Below are positions 55,249 to 63,401 of a stretch of DNA of 64,000 nt, piece after piece. Where the stretch lies: positions 1 through 64,000 of the forward strand of contig NZ_SFCC01000002.1 of the NCBI RefSeq assembly GCF_004214935.1. Reading direction: 5' to 3'. The notes beneath the pieces were generated by a model that saw only the letters and a program-made list of their open reading frames with translations, made no database searches and was not told where the DNA came from. A program made the translations under genes and the position numbers. This DNA comes from Amycolatopsis suaedae (GTDB lineage Bacteria > Actinomycetota > Actinomycetes > Mycobacteriales > Pseudonocardiaceae). The number at the start of each line of letters is the position of its first letter. Position 1 is the stretch's first letter.

Positions 55249-55733
55249 GCCGTTCCGGGCCGTGTGCCGAGGACCGGCTGCCGCTCGTCCGGCTCGGAGT
55301 AGCCCTGCTCCCAGGGGAAATAGCCCCAGCGGTCGTCGGTGACGACCTGCAGTGCGGGCACCGGCGGCTCGCCGGGCTCCCGGTAGACGCGGTTGGCCGC
55401 GACCAGGTGGGTCGCCGAGTCGGGTACCTCGATCAGCAGCGCCCGGTGGACGCCCTCCTCGAACGCCACGATCCGGCCGTCGTACATCCGGTCGCCCTCC
55501 CGGATCCGCGCGCCCAGCTCGTTGAGCATGTAGCCGGTGTTGGCCGTCCCCCAGCCGAACAGGATCAACTCGGGATGCTCGTACCCGGATAGGCCGACCG
55601 TGTAACCGAACGGCGGGCCCGAACGCTGCGAGCCGTACACGTACTCGATCGCCCAGCCGTACCTCCGGATCATGTCCCGGGTCCTGGCGTCCTCCTGGTC
55701 CAGGAAGTGGATCAGCTGCGCAGGCGTCGGCAT
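55242..55733 (-). CDS. DUF4262 domain protein
   Basis: A 163-residue soluble protein with the DUF4262 hallmark FGYTVGLSGYEHPELILFG, here at about 42-60. The family has no established function. It is 9 bases downstream of the nucleotidyltransferase gene and probably co-transcribed with it. Confidence 0.8.
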   Translation of the reverse strand: MPTPAQLIHFLDQEDARTRDMIRRYGWAIEYVYGSQRSGPPFGYTVGLSGYEHPELILFGWGTANTGYMLNELGARIREGDRMYDGRIVAFEEGVHRALLIEVPDSATHLVAANRVYREPGEPPVPALQVVTDDRWGYFPWEQGYSEPDERQPVLGTRPGTAQ

Positions 55734-55742
55734 GACACCCCC

Positions 55743-56510
55743 TTAGTCAATCGAACCTTTGTTCGATTGTAGCGCGTTCTCGCACAGGGTGTGGACCTCT
55801 CGGACGATCTCGGTCAGGTGATCCGGTGCGGGCGTCGCCGAGGCCAGCAGGTCGTCGACGCCGGTCAGTCCCGCCTTCGTGAGCAGTGTCTTCTCGTTGG
55901 TCACCCACTCGCCGCGCGCCGCGAGGACGGCGTGTGCGGCCTGGGAGGCGCCCTGGGCGAGCAGGCCGAGGCACTGGGCGTACCGGCCGTACGGCGCGTG
56001 GTTCGCGGCCGCGTAGGTGAACAGCAGGCTCGCGGTCCCCCACCACACCGTGGGGGCGTTCTCCCGCAGCGCGGGCGGGTAGTCGGGCCGCGGCAGCGTT
56101 CCGTGCAGCACGCGGTTCAGTGCCAGCTCCGCCACCACCAGGTACGACGGGATGCCGGCGAGGTGGAACAGCAGCGGCTCCACGTGGAACCGGCCCTCCC
56201 GTGCCTCGGCGAGCTGGTGTTCGACCACGTCGAGATCGCGGTAATGCACGTCGACGTGGATTCCCTCCGGCCGCAGCCACGCGCCGCCGTTGAACACGCC
56301 GCCGCCCCAGCCGCCGATCTCCGAGACCTCACCCGGCCAGCCGAGATCGCGTACGTGCTGGGGATCGAACGTACCGCGGTAGTAGATCGCCAGATCCCAG
56401 TCACTGTCCGGCCGGTTGGTCCCCAGTGCCCGTGATCCGCCCAGTGAAACGGCCTCCACCCCCGGCAGTCCGGCGAGCGACTGGGCAACTCGTGCGAGAA
56501 ACTCGTCCAT
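55743..56510 (-). CDS. Nucleotidyltransferase domain protein
   Basis: A 255-residue protein with the DNA polymerase beta-like nucleotidyltransferase motif GGSRALGTNRPDSDWDLAIYY: GS at the start and a DxD pair that binds Mg2+. A third acid is probably in HVDVHYRD. The C-terminal half is helical. Relatives include aminoglycoside adenylyltransferases and MNT-type proteins, but no HEPN partner is next to it. The ATG at 56510 is favoured, with a GGAAG 10 bases upstream; an ATG at 56519 is also possible. The target is unknown. Confidence 0.8.
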   Translation of the reverse strand: MDEFLARVAQSLAGLPGVEAVSLGGSRALGTNRPDSDWDLAIYYRGTFDPQHVRDLGWPGEVSEIGGWGGGVFNGGAWLRPEGIHVDVHYRDLDVVEHQLAEAREGRFHVEPLLFHLAGIPSYLVVAELALNRVLHGTLPRPDYPPALRENAPTVWWGTASLLFTYAAANHAPYGRYAQCLGLLAQGASQAAHAVLAARGEWVTNEKTLLTKAGLTGVDDLLASATPAPDHLTEIVREVHTLCENALQSNKGSID

Positions 56511-56540
56511 CCGGCCCATCTTCCACAATGGACCGTTCGG

Positions 56541-57344
56541 TCACGCCGCCGGACCGTCGCGAAGGATCGCGCGCACCCGGTCGACCGACACCTCGGCCGG
56601 CGAGATGTCGGTCAGCCACCAGGTGGCGCCCGCGTCCGCGTACGGGCGCGGGTCGGTCCCCGGCGCCAGCGCCACGACGAGGTCGTACGGCCCGGGATCG
56701 GTTCGCAGCTCACCGATCGTGCCCGCGACGTCCGCGAGCTGACCAGGACCGTCCAGGTGCACCGGGAAGAACCCGTCGAGCCGCGCCGCACGGCGCAACG
56801 GCTTGAGGTTGCCGGGAAAACCCGCCGCCCAGACCGGAACTCCCGGCCGCTGCACCGGTCGCGGCAGGAACCGCAGGCCGTCGACCGTGTAGTGCTCGCC
56901 GCGGTGGTGGACCTCATCGCCGCTCCACGCGGTGGTGAGGACGTCGAGGAACTCGTCGAGCATCGCGCCCCGTGCGCGGTCGGCGAGCTGCTCCCCCGTC
57001 CCGGAGAACTCAGCGCCGAACCGGTCGCTGCCGATGCCGACGCCCAGCGTGAGCCTGCCGCCGCTGAGCACGTCGAGCGTCGACGTCTCCCTGGCCACCT
57101 TGGCGGGCCGCCGCCGGGGCAGCGGGGTGACCATCGGCCCGATCCGCAGTTCGCTGGTGGCGCCGGCGACCGCGGCGAGCGTGATCCACGGGTCGGCGAC
57201 CGGCAGTTCCGAAGTACCCCAGCGCAGGTGGTCCCAGACGAAGAACCCGTGCCAGCCGGCCTCCTCCGCCTCCACGGCGAGCCGGGTGACCACCCGAGGA
57301 TCGGCCAGTTCGTCGAAGATCGGGAGCCACAGAGCAGCACGCAT
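56541..57344 (-). CDS. LLM class F420-dependent oxidoreductase
   Basis: A 267-residue luciferase-like monooxygenase-fold enzyme. The N-terminal strand is followed by GFFVWDHL and the STLDVLSGGRLTLGVGIGSD segment, the family core around the cofactor. It should use F420 or FMN; the substrate is unknown. The ATG at 57344 starts at the first barrel strand. Divergent from a second LLM enzyme across 53 bases, followed by the nucleotidyltransferase gene 30 bases on. Confidence 0.85.
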   Translation of the reverse strand: MRAALWLPIFDELADPRVVTRLAVEAEEAGWHGFFVWDHLRWGTSELPVADPWITLAAVAGATSELRIGPMVTPLPRRRPAKVARETSTLDVLSGGRLTLGVGIGSDRFGAEFSGTGEQLADRARGAMLDEFLDVLTTAWSGDEVHHRGEHYTVDGLRFLPRPVQRPGVPVWAAGFPGNLKPLRRAARLDGFFPVHLDGPGQLADVAGTIGELRTDPGPYDLVVALAPGTDPRPYADAGATWWLTDISPAEVSVDRVRAILRDGPAA

Positions 57345-57365
57345 TCCAGGGATCGTGCTTGACTC

Positions 57366-57379
57366 TGACACTGGCGTCA
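57366..57379. promoter_or_regulatory. Possible operator between divergent LLM genes
   Basis: TGACACTGGCGTCA is an imperfect dyad (TGAC/GTCA ends) within the 53-base divergent spacer, just downstream of TTGACT. Similar TGACA-N4-TGTCA-type sites are common for TetR/MerR catabolic regulators. The dyad is short. Confidence 0.35.
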
Positions 57380-57397
57380 ATGTCTAGCGTCGAGGGC

Positions 57398-58222
57398 ATG
57401 AAGATCGGGATCTCGACGTTCGCCACCGACGAAACGCTGCGACCGGACGCGCTGGCCAGAGCTGTCGAGGAACGTGGGTTCGAATCCCTCTTCCTCGCCG
57501 AGCACTCCCACATGCCGAAGGGTTCGACGGGTCCGGACGGCGCCGAGCTGGGGCGCGCCTACTACCGGTCGCTCGACCCGTTCCTCGCGCTGACGGCCGC
57601 CGCGTCGTCCACCGAACGGCTGTTGCTCGGCACCGGAGTCGCGCTGCTGGTCCAGCGCGACGTCATCCACACGGCCAAGGAGGTCGCTACCCTCGACCTA
57701 CTCTCCGGCGGCCGCGTGCTGTTCACGGTCGGCGCGGGGTGGAACCGGGCGGAGATGCGCAACCACGGTGTCGATCCGGGCAGCCGCGGCAGGCGCCTGG
57801 ATGAGCAGCTCGCGGCGTTGAAGCTGATCTGGACCAGGGACGAGGCCAGCTTCCGCGGTGCGCACGTCGAGTTCGGCCCGATCCACATGTGGCCCAAGCC
57901 GGTCCAGTCTCCGCACCCGCCGATCTACATCGGCGGGCACAGCGCGGCGGCCCGGCGCCGGGTGGTCGAGTACGGCGACGGCTGGTTCCCGATCACCGTC
58001 ACGCCGGACGACGTCCGCGGAATGCGGGCCACGCTGGCCGCGCACGGCCGCACCGGCGTCGTCATCAACGTGCCTGCCGACGAGGACGACCTCGACCTGG
58101 TGCACGAGTTCGCCGAGGCAGGCGCCGACCGCGCCACCTTCCACTTGACGACGGTCGGTGACGCGGCCACCCTGCGCAAACTCGACGAACTGGCCGCCGT
58201 GCGGGAGCGGCTCACCAGGTGA
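57398..58222 (+). CDS. LLM class F420-dependent oxidoreductase (TIGR03619-like)
   Basis: A 274-residue luciferase-like enzyme: KIGISTF start, GFESLFLAEHSHMP, and ATLDLLSGGRVLFTVGAGWNRAEMRNHG, the F420-family core. PPIYIGGHS closes the barrel. It probably catalyses a hydride transfer with F420. The ATG at 57398 follows GAGGGC. Its end overlaps the convergent P450 gene by 11 bases. Confidence 0.87.
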   Translation: MKIGISTFATDETLRPDALARAVEERGFESLFLAEHSHMPKGSTGPDGAELGRAYYRSLDPFLALTAAASSTERLLLGTGVALLVQRDVIHTAKEVATLDLLSGGRVLFTVGAGWNRAEMRNHGVDPGSRGRRLDEQLAALKLIWTRDEASFRGAHVEFGPIHMWPKPVQSPHPPIYIGGHSAAARRRVVEYGDGWFPITVTPDDVRGMRATLAAHGRTGVVINVPADEDDLDLVHEFAEAGADRATFHLTTVGDAATLRKLDELAAVRERLTR

Positions 58223-59402
58223 CCGGCAGCTCGTGCACGCCGTAGATGTTCATGTCCGTCTTCAGCCTCACTTCCCTGGCCGGGACGGCGAGCCGTAGAC
58301 CGGGGAAACGACGCAGCAGCCCGCTGAAGCCGGCCCGCATCTCGATACGGGCCAGCTGCTGGCCGAGGCACTGGTGGATGCCGTGCCCGAAGGCCACGTG
58401 GCCACGCGCCTTGCGGTGGATGTCCAGGGTGTCCGGGTTCGCGAAGCGCTTCGGGTCGTGGTTGGCGGCCAGCAGCGCGAGGACGACGGTCGAGCCCGCG
58501 CTGATCGTCTCACCGCAGAGTTCGATGTCCTCCGTGGCGTAGCGGTAGAAGATGTCGGCGACGGACAGGTACCGCAGCAGTTCCTCGACGGCGTCCGGCA
58601 TCAGCTCCGGGTTCGCCCGTAGCTCGGTCAGCTGGTCGGGGTGCTCCAGCAGCGCGAACGTGCCCAGCGACAGCATGTTGGCGGTGGTCTCGTGCCCGGC
58701 CAGCAGCAGCAGGAACGCGACGCCGGTCAGTTCCTCGATGGTCAGGTCGTCCTGGCGGGCGAGGTCGGACAGGATGTCCTCGCCCGGCTCGGCCCGCTTA
58801 CGCGTCACCAGCCCGGCGAGGTAGCCGGTCAGCGCGCCGACCACGCTCGCCTTCTCCTCCAGCTCGATGTCCCTCGCCATGAACCTGGCGGAGTTGGCCT
58901 GGAACGTCTCCCGGTCCTCGTAGGGCACCCCGAGCAGTTCGCAGATCACCAGTGACGGCACCGGCAGCGCGAACTCGCTGACCAGGTCGACCGGCGGCGT
59001 GAGCCGCTCCAGCGCGTCCAGTTGCCGCTCGGTGATGTCGGCGATGTGCTCTTCGAGCGCCTTCATGCGTTTGACGGTGAAGGCGCCGGTGAGCCGCTTG
59101 CGCAGCCGGGTGTGGTCCGGCGGGTCCATCGCGACGAACACGCCCGGCATCGGCGGGTTCGGCTCGGTCGGGGCCGGCATGCCGGGGGTCGCGTACGGCA
59201 CGTGGACGATGCCGATGTCCAGGCGGGAACTGAACCGGGTGTCGACCAGGGCCTGGCGGACCGCCTCGTGCCCGGTGACCAGCCAGCCCTCGTGACCGTC
59301 GGGGAACAGCAGCGGGCTGACCGGGCGGGTGTCCCGCAGCTGGGACAGCCGGCTGGGCGGGTCGAAGGGGCCCGCGTCACGCTGCATCGGAAGGCCGTTC
59401 AT
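58212..59402 (-). CDS. Cytochrome P450
   Basis: A 396-residue soluble bacterial P450. The heme cysteine is C345 in FGHGIHQCLGQQ, the I-helix oxygen-binding segment LAGHETTAN is at about 234-242, and ExxR is E274-R277. DPPDHTRLR is the usual C-helix signature of class I actinobacterial enzymes. It needs ferredoxin and a reductase, such as the enzyme at 47.7 kb, though no ferredoxin gene is adjacent. GAGAGGA lies 7 bases before the ATG. Divergent from a SARP regulator with direct repeats between them. Substrate unknown. Confidence 0.92.
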   Translation of the reverse strand: MNGLPMQRDAGPFDPPSRLSQLRDTRPVSPLLFPDGHEGWLVTGHEAVRQALVDTRFSSRLDIGIVHVPYATPGMPAPTEPNPPMPGVFVAMDPPDHTRLRKRLTGAFTVKRMKALEEHIADITERQLDALERLTPPVDLVSEFALPVPSLVICELLGVPYEDRETFQANSARFMARDIELEEKASVVGALTGYLAGLVTRKRAEPGEDILSDLARQDDLTIEELTGVAFLLLLAGHETTANMLSLGTFALLEHPDQLTELRANPELMPDAVEELLRYLSVADIFYRYATEDIELCGETISAGSTVVLALLAANHDPKRFANPDTLDIHRKARGHVAFGHGIHQCLGQQLARIEMRAGFSGLLRRFPGLRLAVPAREVRLKTDMNIYGVHELPVTW

Positions 59403-59449
59403 CGGGTGTCCTCTCGTGGTGGGTGCTGAGACCAGGTTCGCCACCGGAC

Positions 59450-59479
59450 CTGTCACCCTCCTGACACCGCCCTGACACC
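59450..59479. promoter_or_regulatory. SARP-type direct repeats
   Basis: CTGTCACC, CTGACACC and CTGACACC start at 59450, 59461 and 59472, i.e. exactly 11 bases apart, one helical turn, as SARP regulators require. The third copy covers the expected -35 of a promoter whose -10 is CAAAAT (59494-59499), 7 bases before the SARP GTG. Confidence 0.75.
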
Positions 59480-59506
59480 ATTGGCCACCGTGGCAAAATC
59501 GGCCCG

Positions 59507-62500
59507 GTGCAGATCGGGATGCTCGGACCGTTCGAGGTTCGCACGGACGACGGCGTCCCAGCCGACGTGCCGGGTGCCCGCCTGCGCGGGCTGCTGATCG
59601 CACTCGCCCTCGAACCGGGCCGCGTCGTCCCGAAGGCGACGCTGGTCGACTGGATCTGGGGTGAGCACCCGCCCGCCGACGCGGCCAACGCCCTGCAGCG
59701 CCTGGTTTCCCGGCTGCGCAAGGTGCTGCCCGAAGGCTCCGTCGAGGGAACGAACAGCGGTTACCGGCTGCTGGTGGAACCCGACTCCGTCGACGCCGTG
59801 CGGTTCGAACGCCTCGTCGGTCAGGGCCGGTTGCGGGACGCCCTCGCGCTGTGGCGCGGCGCGGCCATGCAGGACGTCGGACTCCAGGACAGCGCGGCGT
59901 TCGACGCGGCGGTCACCCGGCTCGAAGGCCTTCGCCTGACCGCGCTCGAGGACCGCTTCGACGCCGAGATCCCGGGCGCGAACGCGGTCGCGGAACTCAC
60001 CGACCTGGTGGCCGCGCACCCGGTGCGGGAACGCCTCGTCGCCGCGCTGATGCGTGCCCTCGCCGCGAGTGGCCGGGACACCGACGCGTTGCTGCTCTAC
60101 CAGCGCACCAGGGAAACCCTCGCCGAGACACTGGGCGTCGATCCCTCACCGGAACTGTCCGCGGTCCACCTCGCGCTGCTGCGCGGCGAGCTGGGCCGCC
60201 GCGAGGACGACCGGAAGAGCAACCTGCGGGCCGAGCTGACCAGCTATGTCGGCAAGGAAGCCGACATCAGCGCCGTCCGCGAGCTGGTCACCGGACACCG
60301 GCTGACCACCGTGATCGGCCCGGGCGGCTCGGGAAAGACCAGGCTGGCCACCGAAGCGGCCCGCACCCTGCTCGGCGACCTGCCGGAGGCCTGGCTGGTG
60401 GAACTCGCGGCCGTCGGCGCGAACAGCGACGTCGCACACGCGACGCTGTCCGCGCTCGGCGGGCGCGACCCGCTGATCGGCGACGCTCCGGACGCCGAGC
60501 CGGCGGATCGGGTCGTTGCCGCGATCCGCGAGCGGGAAATGCTGCTGATCCTGGACAACTGCGAGCACGTGATCGAATCCGCCGCCGCGTTCGCCCACCG
60601 GCTGCTCGGCGAGTGCGGCCGGCTGCGGATCCTCGCGACGAGCAGGGAACCACTCGGCATCACCGGCGAGGCGCTGTGGCCGGTCGCGCCACTGACCCTG
60701 CCCGCACCGGACGCCGACCCGGCCGAGATCGAGTCGTCGCCTGCCGTCCGGCTGCTCCGCGACCGGGCCGGCGCGGTACGCAGCGACCTCAGGATGGACG
60801 CCCGGACGCTGGCGACCATGGCGCACATGTGCCGGGCGCTGGACGGCATGCCGCTGGCGATCGAACTCGCCGCGGCAAGGCTGCGCACGATGTCACTGGA
60901 ACAGCTCGCCGACCGGCTCGACGACCGGTTCCGCATGCTGACCGGCGGCAGTCGCACCGCACTGCCCCGGCATCGGACGCTGCGTGCGGTGATCGACTGG
61001 AGCTGGGAGCTGCTCACCGACGCCGAACGGGCGGTGCTGCGCAGGCTCTCGGTGTTCTCCGGCGGTGCGAGCCTGGAAGCCGCGGAACAGGTCTGCGCGG
61101 GTGGCGGCGTCGAAGCGGGCGAGGTACTGGAACTGCTGACCGCGCTGACCGAGAAGTCGTTGGTGGTCACCAAGGACGACCGGTACCGCATGCTCGGCAC
61201 GATCAAGGAATACGCCGAGCAGCGACTCGCCGAGGCGGACGAAGCGGAGCGGACCCGGCTCGCGCATCTGGCCTACTTCACCGAGCTGGCCGAGACCGCG
61301 GATCCACATCTGCGCCGCACCGAGCAACTGGAGTGGCTCGCCAGGATCGAGGCCGAGCACGACAACGTCACCGCGGCGATGCGTGGCGCACTCGCCGCCG
61401 CCGACGCGCAGGCGGCGATGCGGCTCGCGGCGGCGTCCGGGTGGTACTGGTGGCTCGGCGGGCACAAGGCCGAGGGCAGCGAGCTGATCATGGCGGCGAC
61501 CAAGGTGCCCGGCGAGGTCAGCGACGAGGCCAAAACCATCGTCTACGCGTTCGTCTCGTCGTTCCTGACCTCGGGAATGGCCGACGAACGCCACGCGGAG
61601 GAGTGGATCCGCACGGCACATGAGATCAACCAGCGGGTCAGGAGTTCGCACCCCGCACCGAAGCTCATGGCCGCGCTGGAGCGCGTCCTGCGAGATCCGG
61701 ACGCGTTGCTGGACGTGTGGGACGAGTTCCGCGCCGACGAGGATCCCTGGGTTCGGGCACTCGCCACGATGCATCTCGGCAGGACACGTGTCGTTCTCGG
61801 GCACAGCGGCCGGGAAGCCGAGGAGTATCTCGAGACGGCGCTCGACGAGTTCCGCGCGCTGGGTGAGCGCTGGGGAATCTCGCTGACCCTGTCCACCCTG
61901 GCGGACCGGATCGCGACGCGCGGCGAGTTCGCCGTCGCCTGCGAGTACTACGAGCAGGCGATCGCGGTCGTCACCGAGGTCGGTGCCGTCGAGGACGTCG
62001 TGCACCTGCGGTCGCGGCAGGCTCAGCTCTACTGGCTGGCCGGCGACCTGGACTCCTGCGCCGCCGCCGTGGCCGACGCGGAACGGGCGGCGGAAGGGAT
62101 CTCCTGGGCGAACGCGCTGGCTGACCTGGCGCTGGCGAAGGCGGAACTCGCGCGCTGGCGTGGCGACGCCGCGGAGGCACGCCGGCAGGTCGGCGTCGCC
62201 GAGGAGCTGCTGGGCGCTGAGGCCCAGGAGCACTACGTTCGCGCGCTGACCCAGAACCTGCTCGGCTACCTGACCGAGGATCTGGCCGGGGCACGCGAGC
62301 ATCGCGTGGCGGCCCTCCGCTCGGTGACCGAGGCCGGGCACGCGCTCGGGATCGCGCAGGTACTCGTCGGCATCGCGGATCTGGCTCTGCGGCACGGCGA
62401 GTACGAGCAGGCCGCGCGGCTGCTCGGGGCGAGCGCGGTCGTGCGCGGCCTGCCCGACAGTTCCCAGCCCGACGTCGCCCGGATCGAACGTGCCGTGCGC

Positions 62501-62593
62501 GACCACCTCGGTGAACCACGGTTCGCCGTGGCGACCGGGGAGGGCGCGCGGACGGACTGGCAGGAACTGGCCGCGGCCACGCTCGCCCGCTGA
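59507..62593 (+). CDS. SARP/AfsR-like regulator: BTAD, NB-ARC ATPase and TPR-like domains
   Basis: A 1028-residue regulator. The OmpR-like winged helix is at about 1-90 (ALQRLVSRLRKVL recognition region), the BTAD domain at about 95-230, and an NB-ARC/AAA ATPase follows with Walker A GPGGSGKTR at 271-279 and LLILDNCEHV. The C-terminal TPR-like helices run from about 560 to the end. Large SARPs integrate signals to switch on secondary metabolism. The GTG has a -10 box 7 bases upstream and no ribosome-binding site, so it is leaderless. Direct repeats in its own promoter suggest autoregulation; the divergent P450 gene is a likely target. Confidence 0.93.
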   Translation: MQIGMLGPFEVRTDDGVPADVPGARLRGLLIALALEPGRVVPKATLVDWIWGEHPPADAANALQRLVSRLRKVLPEGSVEGTNSGYRLLVEPDSVDAVRFERLVGQGRLRDALALWRGAAMQDVGLQDSAAFDAAVTRLEGLRLTALEDRFDAEIPGANAVAELTDLVAAHPVRERLVAALMRALAASGRDTDALLLYQRTRETLAETLGVDPSPELSAVHLALLRGELGRREDDRKSNLRAELTSYVGKEADISAVRELVTGHRLTTVIGPGGSGKTRLATEAARTLLGDLPEAWLVELAAVGANSDVAHATLSALGGRDPLIGDAPDAEPADRVVAAIREREMLLILDNCEHVIESAAAFAHRLLGECGRLRILATSREPLGITGEALWPVAPLTLPAPDADPAEIESSPAVRLLRDRAGAVRSDLRMDARTLATMAHMCRALDGMPLAIELAAARLRTMSLEQLADRLDDRFRMLTGGSRTALPRHRTLRAVIDWSWELLTDAERAVLRRLSVFSGGASLEAAEQVCAGGGVEAGEVLELLTALTEKSLVVTKDDRYRMLGTIKEYAEQRLAEADEAERTRLAHLAYFTELAETADPHLRRTEQLEWLARIEAEHDNVTAAMRGALAAADAQAAMRLAAASGWYWWLGGHKAEGSELIMAATKVPGEVSDEAKTIVYAFVSSFLTSGMADERHAEEWIRTAHEINQRVRSSHPAPKLMAALERVLRDPDALLDVWDEFRADEDPWVRALATMHLGRTRVVLGHSGREAEEYLETALDEFRALGERWGISLTLSTLADRIATRGEFAVACEYYEQAIAVVTEVGAVEDVVHLRSRQAQLYWLAGDLDSCAAAVADAERAAEGISWANALADLALAKAELARWRGDAAEARRQVGVAEELLGAEAQEHYVRALTQNLLGYLTEDLAGAREHRVAALRSVTEAGHALGIAQVLVGIADLALRHGEYEQAARLLGASAVVRGLPDSSQPDVARIERAVRDHLGEPRFAVATGEGARTDWQELAAATLAR

Positions 62594-62596
62594 CGG

Positions 62597-63397
62597 TTAC
62601 CTTGCCGCCCTGCGTGCCTCGTAGAGCATGATCGACGCGGCCACGCCGATGTTCAGCGAATCCACGGTGCCGACCATCGGAATCCGCAGCCGGCGCGTCG
62701 CCCGCGCCAGCAGGTCGTCCGGCAGACCTTCCCGCTCGCTGCCGAGCAGAAACGCGAGCGGCGGCTCGTAGCCGGCGTCCCAGTGGTCGTCGTCCGCGGT
62801 GCCCGACGTGGCGAGAACGCTGACTCCGCGGTCCTCGGCCCAGGCGAAGAACTCGCCGGCGTCGGGCGTGTGCACCACGTCGACGGCGAACAGCGAACCC
62901 ATGCTGGCCTTGACCGCGGCGGGCGAGTAGGCGTCCACCGTCTCACCGATCAGGACGACGCCCGCTCCGCCGACGGCGTCCACGGTACGGATGATCGTGC
63001 CGAGGTTGCCGGGATTGGCGATCCGGTGCAGTGCGACGAAGATCGATCCCGGTTGGACGTCCAGAGTGGACAGATCACCGGTCCGGCTCCGCACGATGGC
63101 CGCGAGACCGCCGGGACCGTCCCGGTCGACGAGGCGTTTGAACAGCTCGCCGCTGAGCCGCGCCACCGGCACGCCAGCCCGTTCCCGGTCGTCGACCATG
63201 CGCTGGGCGGCCTGGCCGGTCAGCAGGCTGGGCGCGACGATCAGCGTCTCGATCTCCCACCCCGCCTCGACGGCGTACCAGACCGGCTGGAGTCCCTCGA
63301 CGACGAACGCGCCCTCCCGGCGCCGGTGTTTGCGGTCCGCGAGGAGCCGGACCCGCTTCGCGAGCGGGTTGGCCGCGCTGCTGATCGTGTCTGCCAC
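62597..63397 (-). CDS. SpoU/TrmH-family RNA 2'-O-methyltransferase
   Basis: A 266-residue SPOUT enzyme. The N-terminal substrate-binding domain covers about 1-95 (NPLAKRVRLLADRKHRRREGAFVVEG), followed by the knotted methyltransferase domain with motif 1 NPGNLGTIIRT, motif 2 LGSEREGLP and motif 3 IPMVGTVDSLNIGVAASIMLYE. It uses SAM to methylate a ribose in rRNA or tRNA; TsnR/RlmB-like proteins share this layout. GTG start, 4 bases after the stop of a second SpoU gene. Convergent with the SARP gene. Confidence 0.9.
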   Translation of the reverse strand: MADTISSAANPLAKRVRLLADRKHRRREGAFVVEGLQPVWYAVEAGWEIETLIVAPSLLTGQAAQRMVDDRERAGVPVARLSGELFKRLVDRDGPGGLAAIVRSRTGDLSTLDVQPGSIFVALHRIANPGNLGTIIRTVDAVGGAGVVLIGETVDAYSPAAVKASMGSLFAVDVVHTPDAGEFFAWAEDRGVSVLATSGTADDDHWDAGYEPPLAFLLGSEREGLPDDLLARATRRLRIPMVGTVDSLNIGVAASIMLYEARRAAR

Positions 63398-63401
63398 TGA
63401 C

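Noticed and set aside
55743..56510. HEPN/MNT toxin-antitoxin pair
   Set aside because: The nucleotidyltransferase is larger than MNT antitoxins and its neighbour is DUF4262, not HEPN.
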